Shown piece after piece: positions 1-6,686 of a stretch of 16,208 nt of DNA. Below the pieces are notes generated by a model, which did not search any database, was not told the origin of the DNA, and saw only the letters and a program-made list of their open reading frames with translations. The position numbers and the translations under genes were made by a program. This DNA comes from Leptolyngbyaceae cyanobacterium SM1_3_5 (GTDB taxonomy: Bacteria; Cyanobacteriota; Cyanobacteriia; Elainellales; Elainellaceae). Position 1 is the first letter of the stretch; each line of letters opens with the position of its first letter. The DNA is taken from contig JAAUTJ010000031.1 in assembly GCA_012031475.1 (NCBI GenBank), positions 1 through 16,208 on the forward strand. The letters are read 5' to 3'.

Positions 1-20
1 GCTTGCGGAACGGTATCGCC

Positions 21-302
21 CTATTCGATTCGCAAGTAGCGCGTTAGGACGCTAATCGCATCACCCGGAGCAGGCGTAATCAGCAGCGGTTCCCCGATCG
101 GCAAAGGCGGTGCCCAGTCGTGTGCGTCGGCGTAGCCCAAACGTTTCAGGCGATAGATCGTGTGATCGATCGCGATTGGCTGACCGATCAGGACATGCTT
201 GATCCCGTAGCGCGAATCGGCGGGGTGACGAAAAGCGGAGGGAATTTGCAGCAGCGGCGAGTGGTCGCGCCCATTCGGTCGTGAGAAAAAATCGTAGTTC
301 AT
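21..302 (-). CDS. Conserved hypothetical protein, 93 aa
   Basis: Small soluble protein beginning MNYDFFSRPNGRD and ending LTRYLRIE, with no signal peptide, membrane segment or known catalytic motif that I can see. The frame is open further upstream, but the ATG at 300-302 is preferred because a purine-rich AAGGAAG lies just before it. The sequence has an N-terminal Phe/Arg/Asp/His-rich part followed by a segment reading LIGQPIAIDHTIYRLKRLGY, which looks like a compact folded domain. The sequence feels like a conserved cyanobacterial unknown, but I cannot name a family. It lies downstream of the nuclease gene on the same strand, separated by about 380 bases, so co-transcription is doubtful. 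No function is proposed. Confidence 0.7.
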   Translation of the reverse strand: MNYDFFSRPNGRDHSPLLQIPSAFRHPADSRYGIKHVLIGQPIAIDHTIYRLKRLGYADAHDWAPPLPIGEPLLITPAPGDAISVLTRYLRIE

Positions 303-683
303 GGGGTCTTCCTTCTGGAAAGCGAGTCGGAAAACCCAAAAACTCAGCCGACCCCAAAAGTCAAGACAAGACAATCAGGGCGGCTGGGAGAGTAAAATCT
401 CCGTAGCCCGCTCGGACTGGGATCATCAGTTTGACGGGTTAGCGATCCGTTGTTGGGTGGAATCAACTTCGGGTCGCGTCGGCTCAGCTTTTGGGCACAA
501 CGCTGAGAGCAGCGTTAAGGCAACAGAGTAGCGTAGTGATTTTTCGCTGTCAAGCAAACTTTTTACGGCCACATCAAGATCGATCGCCAAACTGCTTGTC
601 TTGTCTGAGTTTTGCGCGATCGAGTCCAGGTGATGAAGCTTCGATCGCGTCCAAAAAGCTGTAGTAAAAGCTACGGATTCATC
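303..683. other. Intergenic region between nurA and the 93-aa gene
   Basis: No convincing gene. An open frame at 301-531 (plus) lacks a plausible start signal or composition and is antisense to the 93-aa gene's start. The stretch holds a perfect 7-bp-stem hairpin at 499-516 (AACGCTG, loop AGAG, CAGCGTT) and an 11-bp inverted repeat, AGACAAGACAA at 364-374 against its complement at 596-606. Just past the nurA stop the minus strand reads GTAG-CTTTTA-CTAC followed by AGCTTTTT, a weak terminator-like hairpin only. No tRNA-like structure was recognised. Confidence 0.5.
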
Positions 684-2042
684 TCAGGCAATGCTGCCGC
701 GCTTGCGGGCTTCCTTGTAGGACGTGCCGATATTGGTCAGGCCAGCGCGGATCATTTGCTGCTCTAGCAGGGCAAAAAAGCGGGCGCGATCGCCGCCTCG
801 GACAACTGCCTGATTGTGCGCTTCCGCCAGCGCGACCGGATAGCCGTAGCCCTTTTGAACTTGGGCGATCGTCAAGGTCAAAGCCGTATCGAGCAGTTGG
901 CGATCGGCAAACACCCAGGCGGGCACTTCGACGCGAGCGACCTCTGATCCGACATGGACATAGCAAAAATAGATCTGCTGCTCGCCGTAAAACTCCAGAA
1001 TCTTCGCGGAACTGCGCCAAAACGGACTGCGCTGTCCCGGTTGCAGCAGCAGCGACCATAAGGCCGTATCCCGCAAAGGCGCAAACACCTGACAGGGCGC
1101 GGTTTCCGTTTGTCCCGGACAGTGCGACTGGCAGTCGGGCGTCGTGTGCGGACAGGTGTGCAACCTCAGAAAATTCAACGCCTCGCCACTCCGGGCAGCA
1201 CTGAGATAGCCCACGAGAGGAATTTTTGCCTCGCGCAACTGCTGCCACGCATCCAAAATCGGCGGCAAAATTGCCTCTCGCGCTTCAGCCGGAAGCGGTT
1301 CAAGGAACCAGTGGATTAAGGAGCCATCGACCATTGCGAGGGTGGGGTGTCGGGTGTCGGGTATCGGGTGTCGTCCAGAAGAGGATGGCGTTCCCAGCGT
1401 GGCGAGTTGTTCTGCTCGATCGCGCCCCGCAACTGGAACGGATTCCCCAGCACCCGACATCGCTAACACAAGCGTTGCTCGACACCCGACACCCAATTCT
1501 GCTAGGGCGATCGCTTCGGAAACCGTGCGCCGATAGCCCATCCACTCCTCGGTGCGAATGCCCCACTGTCGCGAAGCGTAGAGGTCTTCGGGGCGGTAGA
1601 ACACTTCGGGGAGACTGTCGAGTAAGGGATGGCGGCTTTGACCGTAGTGCAGCACAATTCGTCCGACGTTGATCAAATAGCAGTAGGCGATCTCGTGGTG
1701 GCTGGGGGCAATTTGCGAGCCGTCGGTGGCGAGAACGGTGTGAATCGGGGGTGCAGCGGCGATCGCCTGCCGCGTATCGAGCGGTTCCACAGGTTCGGCG
1801 GCGGCAAACCCCAAGCGATCGCGCCACATCTGCTGCTGGGTAACAAGTTCGGCTTGATGCGATCGTGCCTGTGCCAGCAGCTTTTCGGCCAAAGTGAGCC
1901 GCTGGCGAGTCGCTTCGGCTTCGTCACTGAGGTGCTGGCTAATGCCCTGCATTTGTCGCGCTAGCTTGACGAGATCGAGCATTTGCGAAAAATCGAATCC
2001 TGCTTGTTCAAATTTTACTGTGCGATCGCCCGAAAAATACAT
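684..2042 (-). CDS. nurA: NurA-domain nuclease carrying an in-frame repeat insertion
   Basis: 452-residue protein of the NurA nuclease family, whose archaeal members are 5'-3' exonucleases that work with the HerA helicase in DNA end resection. Visible family motifs are ATDGSQIAPSHHE at about residues 104-116, where the DGS aspartate is the expected metal ligand, a second VDGS (LAMVDGSLIHWFLE) in mid-protein, GYLSAARSGEALN, and a C-terminal EAHNQAVVRGGDRARFFALL. The N-terminal third is helical and probably coiled coil. No herA lies nearby. Between the AELG segment and the second DGS there is a Ser/Pro/Arg-rich stretch (minus-strand coding of about 1345-1494) made of GGGTGTC heptamers and a spacer. 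It stays in frame but looks inserted, and it makes the protein longer than I would expect. The ATG at 2040-2042 is the only good start; no strong ribosome site precedes it. It is divergent from the glycosyltransferase, with 88 bases between starts. Confidence 0.85.
   Translation of the reverse strand: MYFSGDRTVKFEQAGFDFSQMLDLVKLARQMQGISQHLSDEAEATRQRLTLAEKLLAQARSHQAELVTQQQMWRDRLGFAAAEPVEPLDTRQAIAAAPPIHTVLATDGSQIAPSHHEIAYCYLINVGRIVLHYGQSRHPLLDSLPEVFYRPEDLYASRQWGIRTEEWMGYRRTVSEAIALAELGVGCRATLVLAMSGAGESVPVAGRDRAEQLATLGTPSSSGRHPIPDTRHPTLAMVDGSLIHWFLEPLPAEAREAILPPILDAWQQLREAKIPLVGYLSAARSGEALNFLRLHTCPHTTPDCQSHCPGQTETAPCQVFAPLRDTALWSLLLQPGQRSPFWRSSAKILEFYGEQQIYFCYVHVGSEVARVEVPAWVFADRQLLDTALTLTIAQVQKGYGYPVALAEAHNQAVVRGGDRARFFALLEQQMIRAGLTNIGTSYKEARKRGSIA
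1345..1494. repeat. Inverted heptamer-repeat element inside nurA
   Basis: The left arm at 1345-1372 is four tandem heptamers, GGGTGTC twice, then GGGTATC, then GGGTGTC. The right arm at 1481-1494 is two heptamers in the opposite orientation (GACACCC twice). A degenerate unit (CACCCGACATC) lies at about 1451-1461. The two arms could pair across roughly 110 bases. The whole block is a multiple of three in context and does not break the nurA frame. Short tandem heptamer repeats (STRR) are a known feature of cyanobacterial genomes; the transposon-like reading is inference. Confidence 0.65.
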
Positions 2043-2062
2043 TTGTTCCAGTTTGATCGGTT

Positions 2063-2080
2063 GCTCTCGTTCCTGAGAGC
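2063..2080. other. Small hairpin in the nurA/glycosyltransferase divergent spacer
   Basis: A perfect 6-bp stem, GCTCTC and GAGAGC, encloses the loop GTTCCT. It lies 21 bases upstream of the nurA ATG, so it would sit in the nurA leader, and about 50 bases upstream of the glycosyltransferase start. No T-run follows on either strand, so it is not a typical terminator. Function unknown. Confidence 0.35.
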
Positions 2081-2130
2081 CTTTAAGCTAAGGTTGCCAT
2101 GCGCGATCGAGTAGAACTGGCAGACGATTT

Positions 2131-3212
2131 TTGACTGTGACTCGCGTTCATTCTTCAACAATATTGATTAGCTGTGCCGCGCTGATGGCTCAGCCCACAG
2201 GCATTAGCACTTATTTGTCGGGCGTTTTGCCGCACCTGAATTCGCTTTCGCCCGTCCTGCTCAGTTGGCAGGAACATTCGGGGTTTCAAGTTGAACCTGT
2301 GCCGAACAATCTAAACGCACAGTATGGCTTTCAAGGACATTTGCGCCGCCTGATGTGGACACAGTTTCAGCTTCCCAGTTTGTATCGGCAGCTTAATTCA
2401 AACTTGCTGTTTTCTCCAATTCCAGAAGCGCCCGTTTACGCCAACTGCCGATCGATCGTGATGGTGCATGATCTGATTCCGCTGCGCTTTGGTCGAGCCA
2501 AATCACCGCTAACGGCTTATTTTCGCTATGGCGTTCCGCAAGTGTTGAAACAAGCCGAACATATCATCTGCAATTCAACTGCAACTGCTCAAGATATCGA
2601 ACAGTTTTTTCGGATTTCTGCCAATAAAATTACGCCGATTCCGCTGGCTTATGATCGCGCTCGCTTTTTCGATCGCAACTTGCCAACTGCCAACTATTTT
2701 CTCTACGTTGGACGACCAGATCCCTACAAGAATTTGCAGCGGTTAATCGCCGCCTTTGCTGCTGTTTCTGAGCAAGCAGAACTGTGGATTGCAGGTGCGA
2801 TCGATCCGCGCTACACGCCGACTTTGCAGGCGCAGGCCGAACAGCTTCAAATTGCCGATCGCGTCAAGTTTCTCAGCTATGTAACGGCGGAGCAGCTACC
2901 GATTTTGATTGGGCAGCGATCGCACTGGTTTTTCCGAGTTTGTGGGAAGGATTTGGTTTGCCGATTCTGGAGGCGATGGCCTGTGGAACTCCGGTGATTA
3001 CTTCAAATCTTTCTTCGCTGCCGGAAGTAGCAGGCGATGCCGCCATTTTGATCGATCCGTATCAAGTGGAAGAGATTGCGGATGCACTACAAATGATGCT
3101 GAAGGCTGAGGTTCGATCGAAGTTTAGGGCGGCAGGTTTGGCGCGATCGAGTCTGTTCTGCTGGGAAAAAACAGGTCGTGAAACTACAGCAATTCTAAAG
3201 AAGCTTAGTTAG
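2131..3212 (+). CDS. Glycosyltransferase, GT4/group 1 type (frame broken by a 1-base deletion)
   Basis: A retaining GT-B glycosyltransferase expected to move a sugar from an NDP- or lipid-linked donor onto a glycan or lipid; the substrate is not predictable. The first part shows the N-terminal acceptor domain, including QPTGISTYLSGVLPHL and VMVHDLIPLRF. It is followed by the donor-domain start YFLYVGRPDPYKNLQRLIAA. After about base 2912 the frame is lost. The continuation is in the next frame: ALVFPSLWEGFGLPILEAMA, then CGTPVITSNLSSLPEVAGDA, with the family EX7E motif. Restoring one G in the GGG at 2911-2913 gives a single protein of about 360 residues, normal for the family. Read literally, the first frame stops at 2997. 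The start is uncertain: TTG at 2131 or GTG at 2137, with no clear ribosome site. The membrane protein downstream is on the other strand and compositionally different. Confidence 0.8.
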
Positions 3213-3283
3213 AACATTGCGATGGAGTAGATAAAAAAGCTTGTCAAGCAGTGGGGAAGCACTCAAATTTTGCAGCCTATTAT

Positions 3284-4837
3284 TCATTCCCTGGGTTCTG
3301 GCAGTCGATCCATCAGTCGTCGTTCCATAGAGCTAGGAATCAATTTGTAGTCAAATCCGTTGCAGGTTTTGCTCTCGTATTTAGGAAAGATTTTTCTACC
3401 AAATGATGTGTCTCCCATTATGGCGATTAAGTATGGCTTTGGTGGCTTAAGGGTGTACCACGCACCATTGTTGGATGTGGGGTAAGGAGTGCCATCATCA
3501 GCAATTTGACGTGGAACAATCTTTCCTTCTGAGAAAACATATGCTGCTTTGGAATTCCAGTATTCTGAGTACAGTACTCCCACCCCATCGTTTTTTAGAC
3601 ATTGATATAGCTCGTACTGCCGGGAGCTTTGGTAGAAGTTGCAAATATAGGGAAAACTTAGGAGAGCAATAGCAAGTGAAACACTAAAAAATACCTTGTT
3701 TAGCTCCTGAACAAAGGCTTTTCCAAAATAACTTTCAGAAAGTTTAACGACGTTAATAGTTAGCCAAACAAACACAATTACAGGATTATAGAGTAGCGGC
3801 AGAAAATATCTAAAACTTGCCTCATTATAAAACAAACCATAAAGATTTATTAAGAAGAAAGTCGTAGCTAAGGAGTAAAAATTCCAAAGCCAAAAAGCTC
3901 TGTGGCTAGAATGAAGGAATTCTCTGTCCGCTTTTAAAACTGAGGAGCTTGAAGACATCAAAAACCCTGAGGTGGACATGATTAACCATATGCTAATAAA
4001 AATTAGTATTCCAGTGTGCTGAATCAATGTATCAGCAAATCTCTCAAGAGACAACAATATAGTTTCAAGCTCTATTTTTCTACTGCTTGGATTCGTCACC
4101 TTATGCACTACATATCCGGAAATTCCGCTTCCGAGAATTAGAAAGGTAAGCCGAATAAAAAACTTTGTAGAAACATCATTTATTCTTCGCTGATGCCACA
4201 AAGTGAGAGAAATAGGAATAACAAACCAGATTACAAAAAAATAATCTGAGGCGCAAAGAAGAAACGTAAGCAAACCGAGAAGTACCTTCTGGAGTTTAAG
4301 ATGTTCAGATGGACGAAGCTCGCTATTAATGATAACTGTCAAGGAAAACAGACACCCTACATAAGAGCCTGTGTGAATCCAAGGCAACAAAAAATATACA
4401 GGTCTCAAGCTGGGAAGCAAATAGTTAGGATAAACCGTCGCAAATATTATGCCTATGAAAGCTAGTAGTGAACGTGAAGCCTTTGGATCAAAGCTGAAAA
4501 TTTTTGAAGAAACTATATAGATAGACAGCATGAAAATAAACGAGCTAAATATCATATAGAACGTTTGAATATAGATTGGAGGGAGCGATCGAAATGGCAG
4601 GTTCATCAACCAGTAAAAAGCTAATTCAGGGAAAAAGTAGTTATTGGGAGACCAATGCCAGGTTGATAAGGTGACTCCATTGCGATAGTCAACAATAAAG
4701 CTGGCCGGATGCAGCATATCTTGGTTGAAAATCTGGTGTGCGTTTTTATTAAGAAGAAAGGTTATTGCAAGAAACGCTGAGGTGAGGGCAACACAGTAAT
4801 AGTTAATTGCAAAAACTCTTTTAAGCTTGGTTTTCAT
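3284..4837 (-). CDS. Polytopic membrane protein, GT-C-like topology, function unknown
   Basis: About 517 residues with roughly ten hydrophobic segments. An N-terminal helix (about residues 10-28, from VALTSAFLAITFLL) is followed by a loop with NQDMLHPASFIVDY and STWHWSPNNYFFPE, then successive helices. The last hundred residues are hydrophilic, presumably outside the membrane. A long first extracytoplasmic loop with acidic residues followed by many helices resembles GT-C (lipid-linked sugar) glycosyltransferases, but I see no diagnostic motif, so this is inference. The ATG at 4835-4837 is preferred over an upstream TTG. The gene is much more AT-rich than its neighbours, uses many AT-ending codons and contains no complete HIP1 octamer, which suggests recent horizontal acquisition. 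It sits convergent to a glycosyltransferase gene, perhaps part of a surface-polysaccharide island. Confidence 0.75.
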   Translation of the reverse strand: MKTKLKRVFAINYYCVALTSAFLAITFLLNKNAHQIFNQDMLHPASFIVDYRNGVTLSTWHWSPNNYFFPELAFYWLMNLPFRSLPPIYIQTFYMIFSSFIFMLSIYIVSSKIFSFDPKASRSLLAFIGIIFATVYPNYLLPSLRPVYFLLPWIHTGSYVGCLFSLTVIINSELRPSEHLKLQKVLLGLLTFLLCASDYFFVIWFVIPISLTLWHQRRINDVSTKFFIRLTFLILGSGISGYVVHKVTNPSSRKIELETILLSLERFADTLIQHTGILIFISIWLIMSTSGFLMSSSSSVLKADREFLHSSHRAFWLWNFYSLATTFFLINLYGLFYNEASFRYFLPLLYNPVIVFVWLTINVVKLSESYFGKAFVQELNKVFFSVSLAIALLSFPYICNFYQSSRQYELYQCLKNDGVGVLYSEYWNSKAAYVFSEGKIVPRQIADDGTPYPTSNNGAWYTLKPPKPYLIAIMGDTSFGRKIFPKYESKTCNGFDYKLIPSSMERRLMDRLPEPRE

Positions 4838-4968
4838 GGATGAGTGCTCAACTGAATCTCGCAAGGCGTAACCTTTTATTAAGCTTTAGGTATAGTGGTT
4901 TTTCAGAGATGAATTTTACCTCTTTAAGATCATTCAAGTTTTTAATTTAGCAATCTCTCGATCGCACT

Positions 4969-5337
4969 TTACCGTTTCCAAATCACTAGCAAAACGCCGC
5001 AGACGATGCAGGCTAATCCGACTAAGCGGCTAAGCGGAATCGGTTCACGGAAAACCACAAAGCCAATTAGAACCGCGAACACATAAATCAGGGAAACGGC
5101 AGGAGCCGCCACGCTGAGATTGACGCGAGTGAGCAGCAAAATGTAAGTAATCGCGCCCAGTCCATAGCAGGCCAATCCTGCCACCAGTTCCGGCGTTGTC
5201 GCAATGTTCAGGATGTGGCTAATCCAATTGCTTTCACTAACCTGACCGAGCTTGAGCGCTCCGGCCTTGAGAAAAAACTGACCGCCCACGCTGGCAAACA
5301 CCGAAGCCAGCAGCAGCAAAAATTCTTGCCAGACCAC
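4969..5337 (-). CDS. Small four-helix DMT/SMR-like transporter
   Basis: 122-residue integral membrane protein with four hydrophobic helices, at about residues 5-27, 50-70, 73-96 and 103-120. Family features are GGQFFLKAGALKLG at the end of helix 1, AAPAVSLIYVFAVLIG in helix 3 and a REPIP turn before helix 4. Length and layout match small multidrug resistance proteins and the related ArnE/ArnF undecaprenyl-phosphate-sugar flippase subunits. The membrane glutamate that drives proton-coupled export in EmrE is absent from helix 1, so the ArnE-like or EamA-like branch fits better. The substrate is unknown. The GTG start at 5335-5337 is supported by a strong GAGGAG six bases upstream. It is divergent from the TerB-domain gene, sharing a 96-base spacer. 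Confidence 0.8.
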   Translation of the reverse strand: MVWQEFLLLLASVFASVGGQFFLKAGALKLGQVSESNWISHILNIATTPELVAGLACYGLGAITYILLLTRVNLSVAAPAVSLIYVFAVLIGFVVFREPIPLSRLVGLACIVCGVLLVIWKR

Positions 5338-5343
5338 AACCTA

Positions 5344-5349
5344 CTCCTC
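5344..5349 (-). promoter_or_regulatory. Ribosome binding site deciding a GTG start
   Basis: GAGGAG on the minus strand, six bases before the GTG at 5335-5337. It is one of only two strong Shine-Dalgarno sequences seen in the window and fixes the start of the small transporter. Confidence 0.65.
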
Positions 5350-5433
5350 AACTCAGTTTCCTAGTTTACAGCCACATCGCCCTGCTCCGAGGTTAAAATC
5401 AATGCGGTCTTCATTCGCATCAGGCAAACCGGG

Positions 5434-6105
5434 ATGGCAAAGCAGGTTCGATCGCCATACACTTCCGCACAAATGGCCGTTTGGCTGCGAGGCTTGCTGA
5501 CGATCGCCTTGGCCGACGGACAGCTTGACGAAACCGAACAGTGTTTAATTGAAACGCTGATGGACGAACACGACCTGCACGGCGAATTGATTTCTGCCGC
5601 CGATCTTGCTGCGGGTTTGGGCGACGACCCGATCGCGGGCGAAAACTTTTTGCGGACAGCGGTGATGGTGGCGATCGCAGACGGGGCTTACTCGCGCCCG
5701 GAAGCCCTCAAAATTCACGAATTCAGCCAAGCGCTCGGCCTGATGCCCGCTCTGCTTGATGCGCTCAACGCCGCGATCGAACCTGCCGCCGACATCATTA
5801 TCGAAACCGAACAGTCCGCGATCGAAGCCGATTCCGCAGAACTGCATCCTTCGCTGCTGCACCCGCTGCAAAACTGGCTCGATCAGGTAGATGTGCAGGA
5901 TGCGCGGCTGGCGCATTTTTTGTGTCGGCTGATTCCCGCTCAGTGTCCGTTTGAGCGCGATGTGAATTTGTTTGGCCGCAAGATCGCGCATATTCCCGCT
6001 CTGTGCAAGCTCAATCCCGTCTATGAACAGCTTGTCGGCTTGCGATTCCGGGCACTGTCCTATCTGGCGGACGAATGCCAGGAAGACGTGACGCGCTACT
6101 GCTAG
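5434..6105 (+). CDS. TerB domain + Mo-dependent nitrogenase C-terminal-type domain protein
   Basis: 223 residues in two parts. Residues about 10-120 are a TerB-like helical domain with the paired acidic signatures IALADGQLDETEQCLIETLM and VAIADGAYSRPEALKIHEFS, as in tellurite-resistance TerB and cyanobacterial relatives that probably bind a metal. Residues about 143-223 match the cyanobacterial domain catalogued as the Mo-dependent nitrogenase C-terminus: CRLIPAQCPFERD, GRKIAHIPALCKLNPVYEQL and the terminal LADECQEDVTRYC. Despite the name there is no nitrogenase catalytic part and no nif gene nearby, so a role in nitrogen fixation should not be assumed. The ATG at 5434 follows a short leader. 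An AT-rich TTAAAAT at about 5394-5400 is a possible -10 element without a good -35. It converges on the next gene with only 13 bases between stop codons. Confidence 0.85.
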   Translation: MAKQVRSPYTSAQMAVWLRGLLTIALADGQLDETEQCLIETLMDEHDLHGELISAADLAAGLGDDPIAGENFLRTAVMVAIADGAYSRPEALKIHEFSQALGLMPALLDALNAAIEPAADIIIETEQSAIEADSAELHPSLLHPLQNWLDQVDVQDARLAHFLCRLIPAQCPFERDVNLFGRKIAHIPALCKLNPVYEQLVGLRFRALSYLADECQEDVTRYC

Positions 6106-6129
6106 GAGCGAACGGCTGCTAGGAGCGAA
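6101..6129. repeat. 12-bp direct repeat spanning two convergent stop codons
   Basis: GCTAGGAGCGAA occurs at 6101-6112 and again at 6118-6129, separated by five bases. The first copy contains the TAG stop of the TerB-domain gene. The second contains the TAG stop of the opposing 136-aa gene, read on the minus strand. It looks like a small local duplication. Confidence 0.7.
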
Positions 6130-6529
6130 TCGCACTTGCGTCGATCGCCAGCGGTAGCGATCGCTGCATCTGATCCAGAACGTTGACTTTCCGCAGATTC
6201 AATCGTCCCAAGCAGGCGATCGAGCCTTCGGGATCAAGCGGATATTCTTCGGCCAAAAACACAAAGCTGTCGGCAAGGTGCAACAAATCTCTGGTCGTGT
6301 GCAGCAGTGTGTGCAACTGCTGGCGCAACTGCGGCGGCAGTTCCCGGATCAAGTGGCGCTGAATTTGGCGATGCAGTTTGGCAAGACGGCGACGAGAATC
6401 AAGAATCTGCGTCACCTGGCGATCGATCTGCGGCGCACTCGCAGGCAGCTTCAGCCCCAGTTCGACGCAAGCGGCTCGAAACTCCGTCAAAAGCGGCTGC
6501 AAACTCGTCTGCATATTGCGCCTCAACAT
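6119..6529 (-). CDS. Conserved hypothetical helical protein, 136 aa
   Basis: Soluble, strongly helical protein rich in Leu, Gln and Arg, with no membrane segment, signal peptide or catalytic motif. The central part, SRRRLAKLHRQIQRHLIREL followed by PPQLRQQLHTLLHTTRDLLH, suggests long amphipathic helices and possibly a helical bundle. The C-terminal part contains FVFLAEEYPLDPEGSIACLG. The ATG at 6527-6529 is chosen over an internal ATG five codons later because a GAGGAG lies nine bases upstream. It is convergent with the TerB-domain gene and divergent from the potassium channel. I do not recognise the family and propose no function. Confidence 0.7.
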   Translation of the reverse strand: MLRRNMQTSLQPLLTEFRAACVELGLKLPASAPQIDRQVTQILDSRRRLAKLHRQIQRHLIRELPPQLRQQLHTLLHTTRDLLHLADSFVFLAEEYPLDPEGSIACLGRLNLRKVNVLDQMQRSLPLAIDASAIRS

Positions 6530-6538
6530 TACAGATCA

Positions 6539-6544
6539 CTCCTC
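6539..6544 (-). promoter_or_regulatory. Ribosome binding site of the 136-aa gene
   Basis: GAGGAG on the minus strand, nine bases before the ATG at 6527-6529. It supports that start over the internal ATG. Confidence 0.55.
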
Positions 6545-6618
6545 GACGGCAAAGCTAGCGTATCCGTTATTTTACTGGGATGCTGCTGAATGCAACAGCG
6601 GCGATCGCCCCCCTTTCC

Positions 6619-6646
6619 GTAGAGACGCGAGATCTCGCGTCTCTAC
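6619..6646. repeat. 28-bp perfect palindrome, copy 1
   Basis: One half is GTAGAGACGCGAGA and the other half is its exact reverse complement, giving a perfect 28-bp palindrome centred on AGATCT. The same 28 bases recur at 14285-14312. Here it lies in the leader of the potassium channel gene, 40 bases before its ATG. Palindromes of this GTAGAGACGCGA type are familiar interspersed repeats of cyanobacterial genomes. A strong RNA hairpin would form on either strand. Confidence 0.85.
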
Positions 6647-6653
6647 CGCCGCC

Positions 6654-6678
6654 GACACCCGACACCCGACTCGACACC
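6654..6678. repeat. GACACCC heptamer repeats in the channel leader
   Basis: Two tandem GACACCC units at 6654-6667, then GACTC and a partial GACACC. It is the same heptamer as in the nurA insertion at 1345-1494. It sits between the 28-bp palindrome and the channel ATG at 6687, so both repeats would be in the mRNA leader. Confidence 0.65.
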
Positions 6679-6686
6679 TCTTCCAC

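Noticed and set aside
301..531. 76-residue plus-strand frame in the nurA downstream spacer
   Set aside because: No ribosome site, biased composition and overlap with the supported start of the 93-aa gene.
679..1248. 189-residue open frame overlapping nurA in another frame
   Set aside because: Shadow of the NurA reading frame, which has conserved motifs; this frame is Arg/Ala-rich with none.
1345..1494. Heptamer repeats as a CRISPR array
   Set aside because: Units are 7 bp and directly adjacent, without unique spacers of constant length, and no cas gene is present.
2131..3212. Glycosyltransferase as a decayed pseudogene
   Set aside because: Only one single-base change separates it from an intact family member and the coding quality on both sides is good; true decay would show more damage.
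3232..3251. GCTTGTCAAGC palindrome after an A-run as a terminator
   Set aside because: The stem is at most four pairs with a three-base loop and no T-run follows in the needed direction.
5434..6105. Nitrogen-fixation gene
   Set aside because: Only the domain name suggests it; no nitrogenase catalytic region and no nif neighbour is present.
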